Of a DNA stretch of 64,000 nt, positions 22,471 through 30,110 are shown piece after piece. The stretch spans positions 1 through 64,000 of the IMG/VR virus record IMGVR_UViG_3300010885_040738. One strand, given 5' to 3'. The notes below the pieces were generated by a model. The model was not told the DNA's origin and made no database searches. It was given only the letters and a program-made list of their open reading frames with translations. Every line of letters begins with the position of its first letter. Positions within the stretch are counted from its first letter, which is position 1. The position numbers and the translations under genes are program-made. The DNA comes from a virus.

Positions 22471-22557
22471 TCATGAACACAACAGGCGAACAGTCGCCAC
22501 ATTACGCATCCTCGTGCCCCTTTGTCTTGATCCACCACGTATCTCGTCCATGAACAT
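22471..22557 (-). CDS. Possible 28-aa basic micro-protein
   Basis: ATG 22557 makes a TAATG junction with the upstream gene. The frame gives an arginine-rich peptide (G-G-S-R-Q-R-G-T-R-M-R-N). Only the junction supports it. Confidence 0.3.
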   Translation of the reverse strand: MFMDEIRGGSRQRGTRMRNVATVRLLCS

Positions 22558-23255
22558 TATGACCGCACCCCGCGCATTCGCTCTTCTTCGATCTGCATCT
22601 GACGACGCACCCACGCCCGCCGCTCGGCCTCGGCTCGAAGCTCCATTTCGGTCGCGGTCGTCGGCGGCACCGGATCTATCACCAGCTTTGCCCCAGCGCC
22701 TTGAATTGCCGCCACGGCAGCAGCCTCAGCCTCGGCAGTGAACGCACCGGAGCCAGCGGACGGCTCCAGAACCTTGGCAGCGTGCTCAAAGTCCGCTTGG
22801 CTAAACGGCTCAATCTGCTCAATGCCACCGCCCAGACCGCTCCCCCCCGTATCCAGATACCCACTTCGCCCAGGGCCCACCAGCGGGATATACCTCGAAT
22901 GGGAACACTCGCACTGCTCAGGCCCCCGCTTGCCCACCACCCGGCCACGAGTACACGTTGCACAACTCGCGCCGGCGCACGCGCCACATATCGCCAGCAG
23001 CGGCACCGGCCCTATCTGGGTCACCACGTACTGACCGTCCGCCAGCTTCACCGCCTCGCCCCGCTTGCGTTGCATCACCGGCGGCAGCACCATCTTGCGG
23101 CCATACTTTACTTTCAGCCCCGCCAGCGCCGCACGCAGAGCCCGAGACTCCTCGGCACCCTTCACTACCACCCGGTCGCCCTTGACCATCCCGGCGGCGA
23201 TTATTGGCCACACGTCCGGCAACGGCGGACGGCCTTTACTTTTCACGGCTCTCAC
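22557..23255 (-). CDS. Cysteine-rich protein of unknown function (232 aa)
   Basis: GTG 23255 overlaps the upstream TGA. The first 85 residues are basic and alpha/beta. A C-G-A-C-A-G-A-S-C-A-T-C cluster near 90-101 and a later C-E-C form a DnaJ-like zinc-binding segment. A flexible Gly-rich linker and a long charged C-terminal helix follow. No family recognised. Confidence 0.6.
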   Translation of the reverse strand: MRAVKSKGRPPLPDVWPIIAAGMVKGDRVVVKGAEESRALRAALAGLKVKYGRKMVLPPVMQRKRGEAVKLADGQYVVTQIGPVPLLAICGACAGASCATCTRGRVVGKRGPEQCECSHSRYIPLVGPGRSGYLDTGGSGLGGGIEQIEPFSQADFEHAAKVLEPSAGSGAFTAEAEAAAVAAIQGAGAKLVIDPVPPTTATEMELRAEAERRAWVRRQMQIEEERMRGVRS

Positions 23256-23644
23256 TTACTGCCACCTTCCCACCGCAGATCTGCGGACGCAACCGCAGGG
23301 TACTCACCGTCGCGGAACGCCCTCGGCATCCGGCCAGGCCCCGGCGCAGCCGCTTCTTCAATCGTGCGGCAGTCACCGTCCGGCCCCGGCAATGGATACA
23401 CCTTGCCTACCCTCACATAGCCACCCAAAGCGGCAACCTCCAACTCCGAGATAGCCTTACGCGCCGCAGCCGTCGCCAGCGCCCGCGCCAGCTCGCACGC
23501 AGCCCGAAACACCGACACTGAGCAACGGATCGGCTCGGGGCGTGTCGCACCAGTCGCCGTGAACTCCAACAGGCCCCCGTAGGCGTCGTGAGATACCACG
23601 CCCTCCCAATGGTTGCCATACCTTGCTGTGATTTTGATGTTCAC
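23252..23644 (-). CDS. Hypothetical protein (130 aa)
   Basis: GTG 23644 chosen: GGAGGG lies 8 nt upstream and the GTG overlaps the TGA of the upstream micro-gene. Begins with beta strands (V-N-I-K-I-T-A-R-Y-G-N-H-W), then an alanine-rich helix with two Cys. No family recognised. Confidence 0.55.
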   Translation of the reverse strand: MNIKITARYGNHWEGVVSHDAYGGLLEFTATGATRPEPIRCSVSVFRAACELARALATAAARKAISELEVAALGGYVRVGKVYPLPGPDGDCRTIEEAAAPGPGRMPRAFRDGEYPAVASADLRWEGGSK

Positions 23645-23730
23645 TTCCAATCCCTCCAAATCGCTACGCCGAAAATAAACAGTATGGCTCCGATTGCCAC
23701 CATTTCACACACCCGCCTCAATGTCGTCAC
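23641..23730 (-). CDS. 29-aa single-helix membrane peptide
   Basis: GTG 23730 starts 3 nt after the upstream stop with AGGG just before it; ATG 23703 would give 20 residues. The peptide is mostly one hydrophobic helix (V-A-I-G-A-I-L-F-I-F-G-V-A-I-W) ending R-D-W-K. GTGA overlap with the next gene. Role unknown. Confidence 0.5.
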   Translation of the reverse strand: MTTLRRVCEMVAIGAILFIFGVAIWRDWK

Positions 23731-23733
23731 CTT

Positions 23734-23922
23734 TTACCCTGCTTCCAACACATCCACCGCAACATGAACCGCCCATTGCACCCGCTCCAAATCGCCCACG
23801 TCGCCCCACATACGGGTTTCCCGCGTCCGGCGCTCATGCTCTTCCACCAGCGCGGCCAGTTTCTGAATCAGCAGCCCCGCCTTTAGGCTTCCCTCCTGAT
23901 ACGCACTCTCTACGACTCTCAC
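23734..23922 (-). CDS. Small helical protein (62 aa)
   Basis: GTG 23922 overlaps the TGA of the upstream membrane-peptide gene; a longer in-frame extension is Arg/Trp-rich and looks non-coding. Amphipathic helices throughout (L-L-I-Q-K-L-A-A-L-V-E-E-H-E-R-R). No family recognised. Confidence 0.55.
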   Translation of the reverse strand: MRVVESAYQEGSLKAGLLIQKLAALVEEHERRTRETRMWGDVGDLERVQWAVHVAVDVLEAG

Positions 23923-24014
23923 TCCCAGCCCCCGAGAACCAGCGGCAGCAGCGGCACCGCCGCCACCGCCAAGCCAACCAGCACGGCCAGGATAACCAGC
24001 AGCCAGTCTCTCAC
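23919..24014 (-). CDS. 31-aa single-helix membrane peptide
   Basis: GTG 24014 overlaps the TGA of the ComM-like gene; its own TGA overlaps the next GTG. After M-R-D-W it is one long hydrophobic helix (L-L-V-I-L-A-V-L-V-G-L-A-V-A-A-V). GTGA junctions at both ends are the main support. Confidence 0.55.
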   Translation of the reverse strand: MRDWLLVILAVLVGLAVAAVPLLPLVLGGWE

Positions 24015-24658
24015 CGCGAAGCCCCCGCCGCAATGCCAGCCACCAGCGGCAGCACATCCCGCGAATACATGGCCAGTAAGCTCTGATACTGGCAAGCCTC
24101 GGCCACGTGCTTCGCCTCCAGGTACGGAGCCCCGCCCAAATTCGCCACCGCACGCGCCACCTTCAGCACGCGCCCATACTGCCCCGCAGAGAATGCCATC
24201 CGGCGACAGGCCATCTCCATCGTTCTGTGCGCCGAATCATCCCGCAACTCCACCGACGTATGCGTCAGCCCAAACACGGCAGCCGAAGCAATCCGTTCCT
24301 CACGGTAATCGTCATCACACTCGGAATACTGTAATGGTGCCATCAGCTCCTTAGTCGGCGTCCCCGGCATCTCCAACACGATATCGTACTCGCGTGCCGT
24401 CCGTTCCAGCCGACGCCACCACCGGGCAATCTGGACCGGCGTACAGATGCACTCCTGCCTCACATCCATACGATGTCCGCACAAGCACGCCTCACGCTCG
24501 GCACTTTGCACAGTCGGGAATGCCTCGCGCAGCGTCGTCTTGCTGCAACTTAGCGGACCCACCAGCAAAACTGACAGGCCCCCGACGCTGGCAACCTCAA
24601 ACGCACGTTTCGCGGTCTGGTTGCCTTTGATCTGGTACGGCTGCAATGAGCTACGCAT
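24011..24658 (-). CDS. Shortened ComM/YifB-like Mg-chelatase-family ATPase
   Basis: 215 residues from ATG 24658. K-G-N-Q-T-A-K-R-A-F-E-V-A (11-23) then L-L-V-G-P-L-S-C-S-K-T-T (31-42) match the start of the ComM AAA+ domain. C-L-C-G-H (58-62), C-I-C-T-P-V-Q-I (70-77) and a later L-K-V-A-R-A-V-A-N-L...H-V-A-E-A-C-Q-Y match the ComM zinc-like segment and C-terminal helix bundle. ComM is a hexameric branch-migration helicase. Here the roughly 150 residues that normally hold Walker B and sensor 1 between these parts are missing, the Walker A lacks the usual G before K, and the N-terminal S5-like domain is absent. ATP hydrolysis is doubtful. Confidence 0.65.
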   Translation of the reverse strand: MRSSLQPYQIKGNQTAKRAFEVASVGGLSVLLVGPLSCSKTTLREAFPTVQSAEREACLCGHRMDVRQECICTPVQIARWWRRLERTAREYDIVLEMPGTPTKELMAPLQYSECDDDYREERIASAAVFGLTHTSVELRDDSAHRTMEMACRRMAFSAGQYGRVLKVARAVANLGGAPYLEAKHVAEACQYQSLLAMYSRDVLPLVAGIAAGASR

Positions 24659-24887
24659 TTGGCACCACCGTCTTAACGTACTCCGTCCCGTTCCACTGGA
24701 ACCGCACGCCACTCTTGTAGCTCGCCTCGCCCTGCTCAATATACGGCGCTACCGGCGTGTGGCCCAGCAACCAGTGAATCGCGTCCAACTCCCCGGTCAC
24801 CCTGTCAACGCTATCCTGGCTTGGCTGGTCATAAGCCAACCAGCAGAGCTCCTCAATCTTGTCGGCAATCTCAACAGGGCTACGCAT
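24651..24887 (-). CDS. Small protein (78 aa)
   Basis: ATG 24887 with AAGGTGGTGAAGG upstream; overlaps both neighbours. Helical N-terminus (V-E-I-A-D-K-I-E-E-L-C-W), then W-N-G-T-E-Y-V-K-T-V-V. Its first codons repeat the ATGCGTAGC start sequence also seen at 24658 and 25926. Confidence 0.55.
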   Translation of the reverse strand: MRSPVEIADKIEELCWLAYDQPSQDSVDRVTGELDAIHWLLGHTPVAPYIEQGEASYKSGVRFQWNGTEYVKTVVPNA

Positions 24888-25149
24888 GTCCTTCACCACC
24901 TTCCGTAAGCTGACCATCCTCGGCATACGTCGCCGGGACGTGCTCAAACTGAATCCCGCGATTGCGAATCATCGCCAGATAGTCCGCCTCATCCTGCAAA
25001 GGCGAGATAACCTCACTCCCGCCGCCGAATCCCGGCCTCGCCCGTCGCTGAAACTGCGTCAACTGGACACCCAGCCACTTATCCCCCGGCAATTGCCGCG
25101 CCTCTACGAACAGGCCCATCTGGTTTATTGACGTTCGGATCTGCATCAT
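24880..25149 (-). CDS. Hypothetical protein (89 aa)
   Basis: ATG 25149 (TGATG junction); GTG 25152 and ATG 25146 are alternatives. Mixed alpha/beta, with a G-F-G-G-G-S turn near 43. No family recognised. Confidence 0.55.
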   Translation of the reverse strand: MMQIRTSINQMGLFVEARQLPGDKWLGVQLTQFQRRARPGFGGGSEVISPLQDEADYLAMIRNRGIQFEHVPATYAEDGQLTEGGEGHA

Positions 25150-25376
25150 CACGCCCCACCTTTCCCGGCGACCAACTTTTCTATTGCCTCCTGCATAAAA
25201 GTCAGCCAGTCGTTCTCCGAAATATCAGGCTGGAGTTGGTATCCGGCCTGGCCGTCAAATTCGATCAAACCAGCATCTTTCAGCCCGTCGAACATCTCCG
25301 CCGCTAATTCTGTCGTGCCTTCGGCGCCCAATAGGGTTTCGATCTCGCTAATCATGTTGCGTTTGTCGTTCATCAT
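25149..25376 (-). CDS. Winged-helix-like small protein A (75 aa)
   Basis: ATG 25376 overlaps the upstream TGA. M-F-D-G-L-K-D-A-G-L-I-E-F-D-G resembles the recognition helix and wing of a winged HTH, and it matches the gene just upstream (G-L-Q-A-A-G-L-T-E-F-G-G). Both proteins end G-K-G-G-A and share the same junction sequence, so they look like tandem duplicates. Confidence 0.55.
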   Translation of the reverse strand: MMNDKRNMISEIETLLGAEGTTELAAEMFDGLKDAGLIEFDGQAGYQLQPDISENDWLTFMQEAIEKLVAGKGGA

Positions 25377-25642
25377 GCCCCACCTTTCCCGGCAGTTTGG
25401 CACGCAACGCCAGTTGCCAACTCGGCCATTTTCGCCTCACCCGCAACCGTCAGCCGGTCGTGGTTGTACTTGCACGTTGCGGACGGTCCGCCAAACTCTG
25501 TCAGCCCCGCAGCCTGTAGCCCCTCAATCGTGCGCTTGGCAACTATCGAGTGCCGTTTGACAGCGCGTAGCCGCGAAAGCAACGCCCGGTCCTGTTTCGC
25601 CTGTTGAGCCGCAATGTACTCGCGCTCCAGTGTGGCCGTCAT
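25373..25642 (-). CDS. Winged-helix-like small protein B (89 aa)
   Basis: ATG 25642 overlaps the upstream TGA. Basic N-terminal helix with K-R-T-I-E-G-L-Q-A-A-G-L-T-E-F, then a wing-like segment. Probable paralogue of the following gene. DNA binding is plausible but not shown. Confidence 0.55.
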   Translation of the reverse strand: MTATLEREYIAAQQAKQDRALLSRLRAVKRHSIVAKRTIEGLQAAGLTEFGGPSATCKYNHDRLTVAGEAKMAELATGVACQTAGKGGA

Positions 25643-25926
25643 GCCGTTTGCCCCCAGCTGCCGTCAACCTGCAACGCCTGGCCACGTTTCAGCATGGACA
25701 CAGCCCGGTCGAACTGCCGACGCATCGGCGTCAGGCGTCGATCACCGTGCCAGAACAACCGGCGCATGTTGGTGTGGTCGAACGCCTTCGCCTGATACGC
25801 GCCGTGCTCCATTTCCAGAACCACGCTAACGCCCCCGGCCTCGAACTGCTCAACGTAGCCGCACCCGAATGAATACGGTGTCAGCCTCCCCGCAGCCGTG
25901 CGGAACACCGGCGTAACGCTACGCAT
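25639..25926 (-). CDS. Hypothetical protein (95 aa)
   Basis: ATG 25926 overlaps the upstream gene's end. Beta-rich first half (Y-V-E-Q-F-E-A-G-G-V-S-V-V-L-E-M), basic helical second half. No family recognised. Confidence 0.55.
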   Translation of the reverse strand: MRSVTPVFRTAAGRLTPYSFGCGYVEQFEAGGVSVVLEMEHGAYQAKAFDHTNMRRLFWHGDRRLTPMRRQFDRAVSMLKRGQALQVDGSWGQTA

Positions 25927-26878
25927 TCGCCACCGCCAGCGCAGCAGCCCCTGCCAGCGCAGCAGCCCTGCTCGGATACTCGCGAACCACAATCTCCGAA
26001 TCCCTGACCGAAACCACCACGCCGAAAAACTCCGACTCGTGGCGGCGCTTGCCGTTGTATTTCTTCTCGTAGCCACCGCCCTGAATGCGGTCCCCGACTT
26101 TCAGCCCAGCAACACCGAAAGCAAACTCACCCCTCGGCGAATCCAAAAAACGGTCGATGCCTCGCGCCTCAGTGAAAGTGCCAACCCAGCGCACGGTCTG
26201 GCCACCCTGCCACAGATTCCGCCCCCTGAACTCGCACATCCCCGCAGAAACCGGAAACACAAACCCGCCATGCTCCGCAATCTCAGCCGCGATCTTGTCG
26301 GCAGCCTCACGCGCCACCTGAGCCTTGCGCTCAGCGGATGCCTTACTCCTGCCAGCGATGATATCGTCCAGTACCGCGACATCCTCTCGCGACACATACA
26401 GCAGGTCCGGCAGCACGCCAAACACCGCCACCGGCAGCAAACGGACGGCGTGAGGGTCGTTGCGGTAGATAGAGATCCCGGCACCGGCATCGCAGTCCAG
26501 AGCCCGCAGGATGTCCAGCGCAGCATCAAACACCTGCTTATGCTCCCCGACCAGAGCCAGTTTCGCATCCTGCTCGGCCTTGGCCTTTGCGCCAGCGGCA
26601 TCATGCGCGGCCTGACGCTGTGCTCTGATGGCGTCCACCACCACAACCACGTCGGCCAAGCACGTCGGCGGCGCGTCCAACTTCGGGCGATTACTCTGTA
26701 TCTGATGCTCGGCCCCGTCAAACTCCAGCGTGCCAGATGCGGATACTCGGCACCGGGCAATCAAATTCCCGACCTCCAGTGCCTCGGTCACGTACTGTGT
26801 CGCCGTCCGTCCGGCCTGTATTGCTGCTAACTGCCCAGCCTGGCTCAATTCGTATTTCACGTTCGCGTTCATGTTCAT
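25919..26878 (-). CDS. Large helical protein of unknown function (319 aa)
   Basis: ATG 26878 chosen because a GGGAG ribosome-binding site and the recurrent hairpin leader lie upstream. The frame is open further back to 27013, with GTG 26959 as an alternative. Residues 70-130 are helical (A-I-R-A-Q-R-Q-A-A-H-D-A-A), a second coiled-coil-like part lies at 180-220, and the C-terminal 100 residues are beta-rich (F-F-G-V-V-V-S-V-R-D-S-E-I). No family recognised; it is the largest unknown of the accessory operon. Confidence 0.6.
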   Translation of the reverse strand: MNMNANVKYELSQAGQLAAIQAGRTATQYVTEALEVGNLIARCRVSASGTLEFDGAEHQIQSNRPKLDAPPTCLADVVVVVDAIRAQRQAAHDAAGAKAKAEQDAKLALVGEHKQVFDAALDILRALDCDAGAGISIYRNDPHAVRLLPVAVFGVLPDLLYVSREDVAVLDDIIAGRSKASAERKAQVAREAADKIAAEIAEHGGFVFPVSAGMCEFRGRNLWQGGQTVRWVGTFTEARGIDRFLDSPRGEFAFGVAGLKVGDRIQGGGYEKKYNGKRRHESEFFGVVVSVRDSEIVVREYPSRAAALAGAAALAVANA

Positions 26879-26885
26879 TTCTCCC

Positions 26886-26897
26886 GGCCTCTCGGCC
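26886..26897 (-). promoter_or_regulatory. GNRA-type hairpin leader, copy 3
   Basis: TTGGCC-GAGA-GGCC on the minus strand, 8 nt before ATG 26878; the ribosome-binding site GGGAG immediately follows the stem. Confidence 0.5.
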
Positions 26898-27013
26898 AAC
26901 AAACCACATTCTCTCGCCCCGTTTTCTTCCTCCCGCACTTCGGCAGCGGGCATCGGCACGTTAAGAGAGGCGGTAATATCAGTCCCGCCCTCTGTCAGAA
27001 CATAGACCGGAGT

Positions 27014-27244
27014 TTATCCCGGCACCATAGACGCCTCCGTATAAGCCACCGGCACCGTCAGCCAACGCTGAGCCACCGGAGCGAACCCATAGATGCAGTT
27101 ATGGACCAGCACGCTAACCGGCCCGTCCAAATTGGCCCGCGCCGCCCAGCGTTCCGCCTCTTGGTGATAACTGAACCGCACCAGCCCCGCTTGTGGCGCG
27201 TGGTCCTCGAAGTAGTCAGGGTACTGGTATGGGGCAGGGCTCAC
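27014..27244 (-). CDS. Small protein (76 aa)
   Basis: GTG 27244 overlaps the upstream TGA. Aromatic start (P-Y-Q-Y-P-D-Y-F-E-D), then helix and beta segments. After its TAA the same frame stays open for another 45 codons into the next gene. Confidence 0.55.
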   Translation of the reverse strand: MSPAPYQYPDYFEDHAPQAGLVRFSYHQEAERWAARANLDGPVSVLVHNCIYGFAPVAQRWLTVPVAYTEASMVPG

Positions 27245-27840
27245 GCCATCCTCCGCCAGGTCAACCAAGTCACCGCCTGTAACTGGTGAGGCACCAGCCC
27301 CAGCTCCGAAGCCACAGCCGCAATAGCCGCAGCCACCACATCATACAGCCCATCCGGCGTCTCGCGCCCGATAGCCATCCGCGAAGCGTGCCGATCCACA
27401 ACCACCAGATCACACCCAGGGTCCAGAATGCACGCCCGAAACGCCCGAACCTTCACGCTGGTTTCAGGCACCACGTCCAGCCACGCATCACCGGCCAGCA
27501 GTCGCTCCGCCTTCTCCATATTCCGGCGGCCATACGTCCCGACCAGCGGCAGCGCCCGTCCGGCGTAGTGTGCCGTCAGCACCCGATGAGTATCCAGCAG
27601 ATTCGCCTCCCACACCCGCCCCGGCGACAACACCGCCAGCACACCCGCGACGATCTCAGTCTTAACCCGGTACCGCCGCGCCATCTCGCGCACCAGCCTA
27701 CCAGCCTCCCGGTACCATTCCCGACCGTGGGTTTCTTCCTGCTCTGTGCGTGCGTCCCAGACTTTCAGGATGCGGCGCCGCATCGCCTTGTGCTGACGAT
27801 TGCCAGCTACCGTAAAGCCGTCTATGCGTGCTTTGATCAC
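27241..27840 (-). CDS. DUF7178-like phage protein, possible helix-hairpin-helix fold
   Basis: 199 residues from GTG 27840 (GTGA). E-I-V-A-G-V-L-A-V-L-S-P near 70, D-L-V-V-V-D-R-H-A (about 148-156), then L-G-L-V-P-H-Q-L-Q-A-V-T-W near the end. This V-x-D-R-H-A...P-x-x-L-Q-A-x-x-W pattern is common in phage hypotheticals and resembles DNA-glycosylase-like helical folds. Activity unknown. Confidence 0.6.
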   Translation of the reverse strand: MIKARIDGFTVAGNRQHKAMRRRILKVWDARTEQEETHGREWYREAGRLVREMARRYRVKTEIVAGVLAVLSPGRVWEANLLDTHRVLTAHYAGRALPLVGTYGRRNMEKAERLLAGDAWLDVVPETSVKVRAFRACILDPGCDLVVVDRHASRMAIGRETPDGLYDVVAAAIAAVASELGLVPHQLQAVTWLTWRRMA

Positions 27841-28769
27841 TTCGCGCCTCCTGTGCCAGCGCCGTCCTTGCCAGCCACTGAGCCAATCCCTGTGCAATCC
27901 ACAATGATCCCCGCAGCCATCGCCCGCGCATCGCACGAGTTACACAGCGGTCCGGTCTGAGCTACCACAACGCCCTTGCGGCGGTCCGGTCTGGTCCCCC
28001 AAACGGCATGCTTCCCACACTGCTTCGCGATCACTGCCAGCCGGTCGATTTCTTCAGCCACGTCTGGCGCGTACTGCCGAATCATGGCAATCTCATTCGG
28101 TCGCGCAAACGCCCCACAGAAGCACTCGCCGCTCATGCCTATCGGCGTCATCTTGATCGGATTGCGCGGAATATCGAACGCATCCATAAACGCCTTCTGG
28201 TCCTCGGTGCTGAAATCGTGGCACGGCGCAACCCAGAACCTGTGTTTGTTCGTCGCCTTGCCATTCGCCCCCGGCTCACCAATCTTGAGGGGCTCAACGG
28301 TACCCATGCGCCGCGCAGACTCCTGCTTTCGGCACCCGGTAATCAGGGCCACGTTTTTTTTCGCCTCAAACACGTTGCCATTCTTCCGCAGGGTCCGGCG
28401 AGTGTGCATGTCGCACATCATGCGAACGCAGCGTTCTTTCAGCCGAATGTATGCCCATTGGTGCATCCCAGGGCCAGGGAAGCCGCGCTCACGAATGAAC
28501 TGCTCATACGTGCTGGCGCTCTGGAACGTCTGGAGATCCCACCCGTACTCCCGGCAAACGTCCTGCACGAATGCGTAGGTCGCCTTGCTGCCAATGCCGG
28601 TACGGATATGGTACACACGCCCATCAAACTTCGCGTGCGCACTCGCAGCGTACACCGCAGTCAGGCTGTCATGGCCACCCGAGAGCATCGGCACCATAAC
28701 CTCGGCCCCGGCGGCGAACGCTTCATCTATCACCCGGCAAGCTCTTGAGATAAGCTCAGCTCCGATCAT
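27837..28769 (-). CDS. PP-loop ATPase, PAPS reductase/DndC-like
   Basis: 310 residues from ATG 28769 (ATGA with the upstream gene). PP-loop M-L-S-G-G-H-D-S (28-35). Later parts include G-C-R-K-Q-E-S (adenylation region), C-F-C-G-A-F (about 218) and C-N-S-C-D (about 280), cysteine pairs that could hold a 4Fe-4S cluster as in some APS reductases and DndC. DndC acts in DNA phosphorothioation, but no other dnd genes are visible. Substrate unknown. The first PP-loop gene (1367-2155) is only distantly similar. Confidence 0.78.
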   Translation of the reverse strand: MIGAELISRACRVIDEAFAAGAEVMVPMLSGGHDSLTAVYAASAHAKFDGRVYHIRTGIGSKATYAFVQDVCREYGWDLQTFQSASTYEQFIRERGFPGPGMHQWAYIRLKERCVRMMCDMHTRRTLRKNGNVFEAKKNVALITGCRKQESARRMGTVEPLKIGEPGANGKATNKHRFWVAPCHDFSTEDQKAFMDAFDIPRNPIKMTPIGMSGECFCGAFARPNEIAMIRQYAPDVAEEIDRLAVIAKQCGKHAVWGTRPDRRKGVVVAQTGPLCNSCDARAMAAGIIVDCTGIGSVAGKDGAGTGGAK

Positions 28770-28987
28770 CTGCACGCCACCCACTTCTGAAGGTCATCAA
28801 TCAGGCTCAGCACCTGCTCCTCATTGAGTGACACCTTGACCGACCGAGTAGCGCCCTCGTCATCAACAAACTGAATAGCCAGACGTTCTCCGATCCCGAC
28901 CGTGATAATACTCAGATCCTCGTCGCCCTCGCGCCCAGCTTCAGAAAGCCCGCCCAGCGTGCTCTTGTACCCGTCTCGTGTTATCAC
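28766..28987 (-). CDS. Small beta-rich protein (73 aa)
   Basis: GTG 28987 overlaps the upstream TGA. Beta strands (L-S-I-I-T-V-G-I-G-E-R-L-A-I-Q-F-V) then a helix (E-E-Q-V-L-S-L-I-D-D-L-Q-K-W). No family recognised. Coupled to the PP-loop gene. Confidence 0.55.
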   Translation of the reverse strand: MITRDGYKSTLGGLSEAGREGDEDLSIITVGIGERLAIQFVDDEGATRSVKVSLNEEQVLSLIDDLQKWVACR

Positions 28988-29310
28988 AAGCTGCCACCCT
29001 TGCCAGCGCCGTCCGCAGCGCACACACCGCAATCGCAGACATCCACCGTGTTATCACCCGTCCGCTTCTTACCTTCAGGCCCTGACACGGTAATGCACTC
29101 CGCATGTCGATCTACTTTGCAGTAGTAGCAGACCCCGGTACGCCCCACCGGAGCAACAGGCACCACCGGCGCAGCCGCAACCGTCAACGGACGCACCCTG
29201 CAATACGCCTCAATAGCCTCACGAATGAAGCCCGACCGCGTTTCGCAGTCCTTCAAACGCTCGTCAATCTTAGCTATGTGACCATCCGACACAATCAATG
29301 CGATTCTCAT
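28984..29310 (-). CDS. Ribbon-helix-helix protein with a C-terminal zinc-like tail (108 aa), likely leaderless
   Basis: First gene of the leftward operon. Residues 1-40 (M-R-I-A-L-I-V-S-D, then I-A-K-I-D-E-R-L, then R-S-G-F-I-R-E-A-I) fit the CopG/Arc fold. A Pro/Val linker leads to C-Y-Y-C and C-D-C-G-V-C, a likely zinc site. No SD is present and the -10 box ends 7 nt before ATG 29310. Probable regulator of its own operon (inference). Confidence 0.7.
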   Translation of the reverse strand: MRIALIVSDGHIAKIDERLKDCETRSGFIREAIEAYCRVRPLTVAAAPVVPVAPVGRTGVCYYCKVDRHAECITVSGPEGKKRTGDNTVDVCDCGVCAADGAGKGGSL

Positions 29311-29317
29311 ATGCCTG

Positions 29318-29347
29318 ATCGTACCATAGCTAAAAACCGAATGCCAA
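29318..29347 (-). promoter_or_regulatory. Minus-strand promoter giving a leaderless regulator mRNA
   Basis: Minus strand: TTGGCA (29347-29342), 18-bp spacer, TACGAT (29323-29318), 7 nt, then ATG 29310. The predicted transcription start coincides with the start codon. Confidence 0.55.
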
Positions 29348-30110
29348 CGAATTGTGCGCCCCTGTCACATGACGCCAGCGCAGCGTATGCCGACACTTAA
29401 AATGAGACACCCACGAATAGCGCAAGCCATCAGCGTAGCGTATGCCTTCTCAAAGCCCCACGCACCACCATCTCACCCCTCGGCCAGCGAAAGCCAGCGG
29501 CGCCGCACCCTGCTCAGCCCGTTTAGCTTTCACTCATTCTAAAGCACTTACCTTGCACTTACCTCGAACCCTGCTCACCCTGCTCACACCCTTCTCAGCT
29601 GTAACCTGTTGATTCTAATACTCAAACTGGGTGAGTGTAGGTATAATTCATATAATGATCTTTATGAAATAAAACACTGTAAATCACCGACTACACTTGT
29701 AGGCACAAAACGCATATTTTCTCTGTTGTGAAGTACAGCCGACAGGTTTTTTCGTGCTCACCCTGCTCAGTGAAATAAAGCCAATGGAATGAACGGATTA
29801 CAGGTGAGAATGGGTGGCTGAGTGAGGTTGAGTAGGGGTAGACACCCCTGCTCAGAGGCTCCGAAAAAGGAAATGGGGTCCGAAGCGGCCTAAGCCAAGC
29901 CTCGAACCCCACCACCCCCACAGGAACGCCCAAACGGAAAGGAGGGATAAAGTATCCGACACACCAGCAGCATGGGCTAACGGACCCAGACCACCAACAC
30001 ACCAGACAGAGCCAAAATAGCAGAGCCAGCGCCCGGTCGTCAAGTGGCACCACCACACACCCCGTAGCACCCCCACCACATCCTCCCCGAACCAGGCGAT
30101 AATAGGACCA
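29348..30110. other. Non-coding region with CCCTGCTCA iterons, candidate origin or control region
   Basis: About 760 bp without a convincing gene. It holds five exact CCCTGCTCA boxes (29508, 29569, 29578, 29761, 29846) plus a variant at 29589. Two are in direct tandem. Between them lies the most AT-rich part of the window (about 29600-29740) with two TATAAT boxes (29642, 29651). Iterons beside an AT-rich tract resemble an origin of replication or a multi-site operator. A 153-codon minus-strand frame (29691-30152) has unlikely composition and is not called. Confidence 0.45.

Noticed and set aside
25898-26830. 310-codon plus-strand frame opposite the accessory operon
   Set aside because: His/Pro/Arg-rich shadow of the 25919-26878 gene, lacking a ribosome-binding site.
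29500-29860. CRISPR-like array suggested by repeated CCCTGCTCA
   Set aside because: Repeats are only 9 bp, spacing is irregular (9 to 175 bp), and no cas genes are present.
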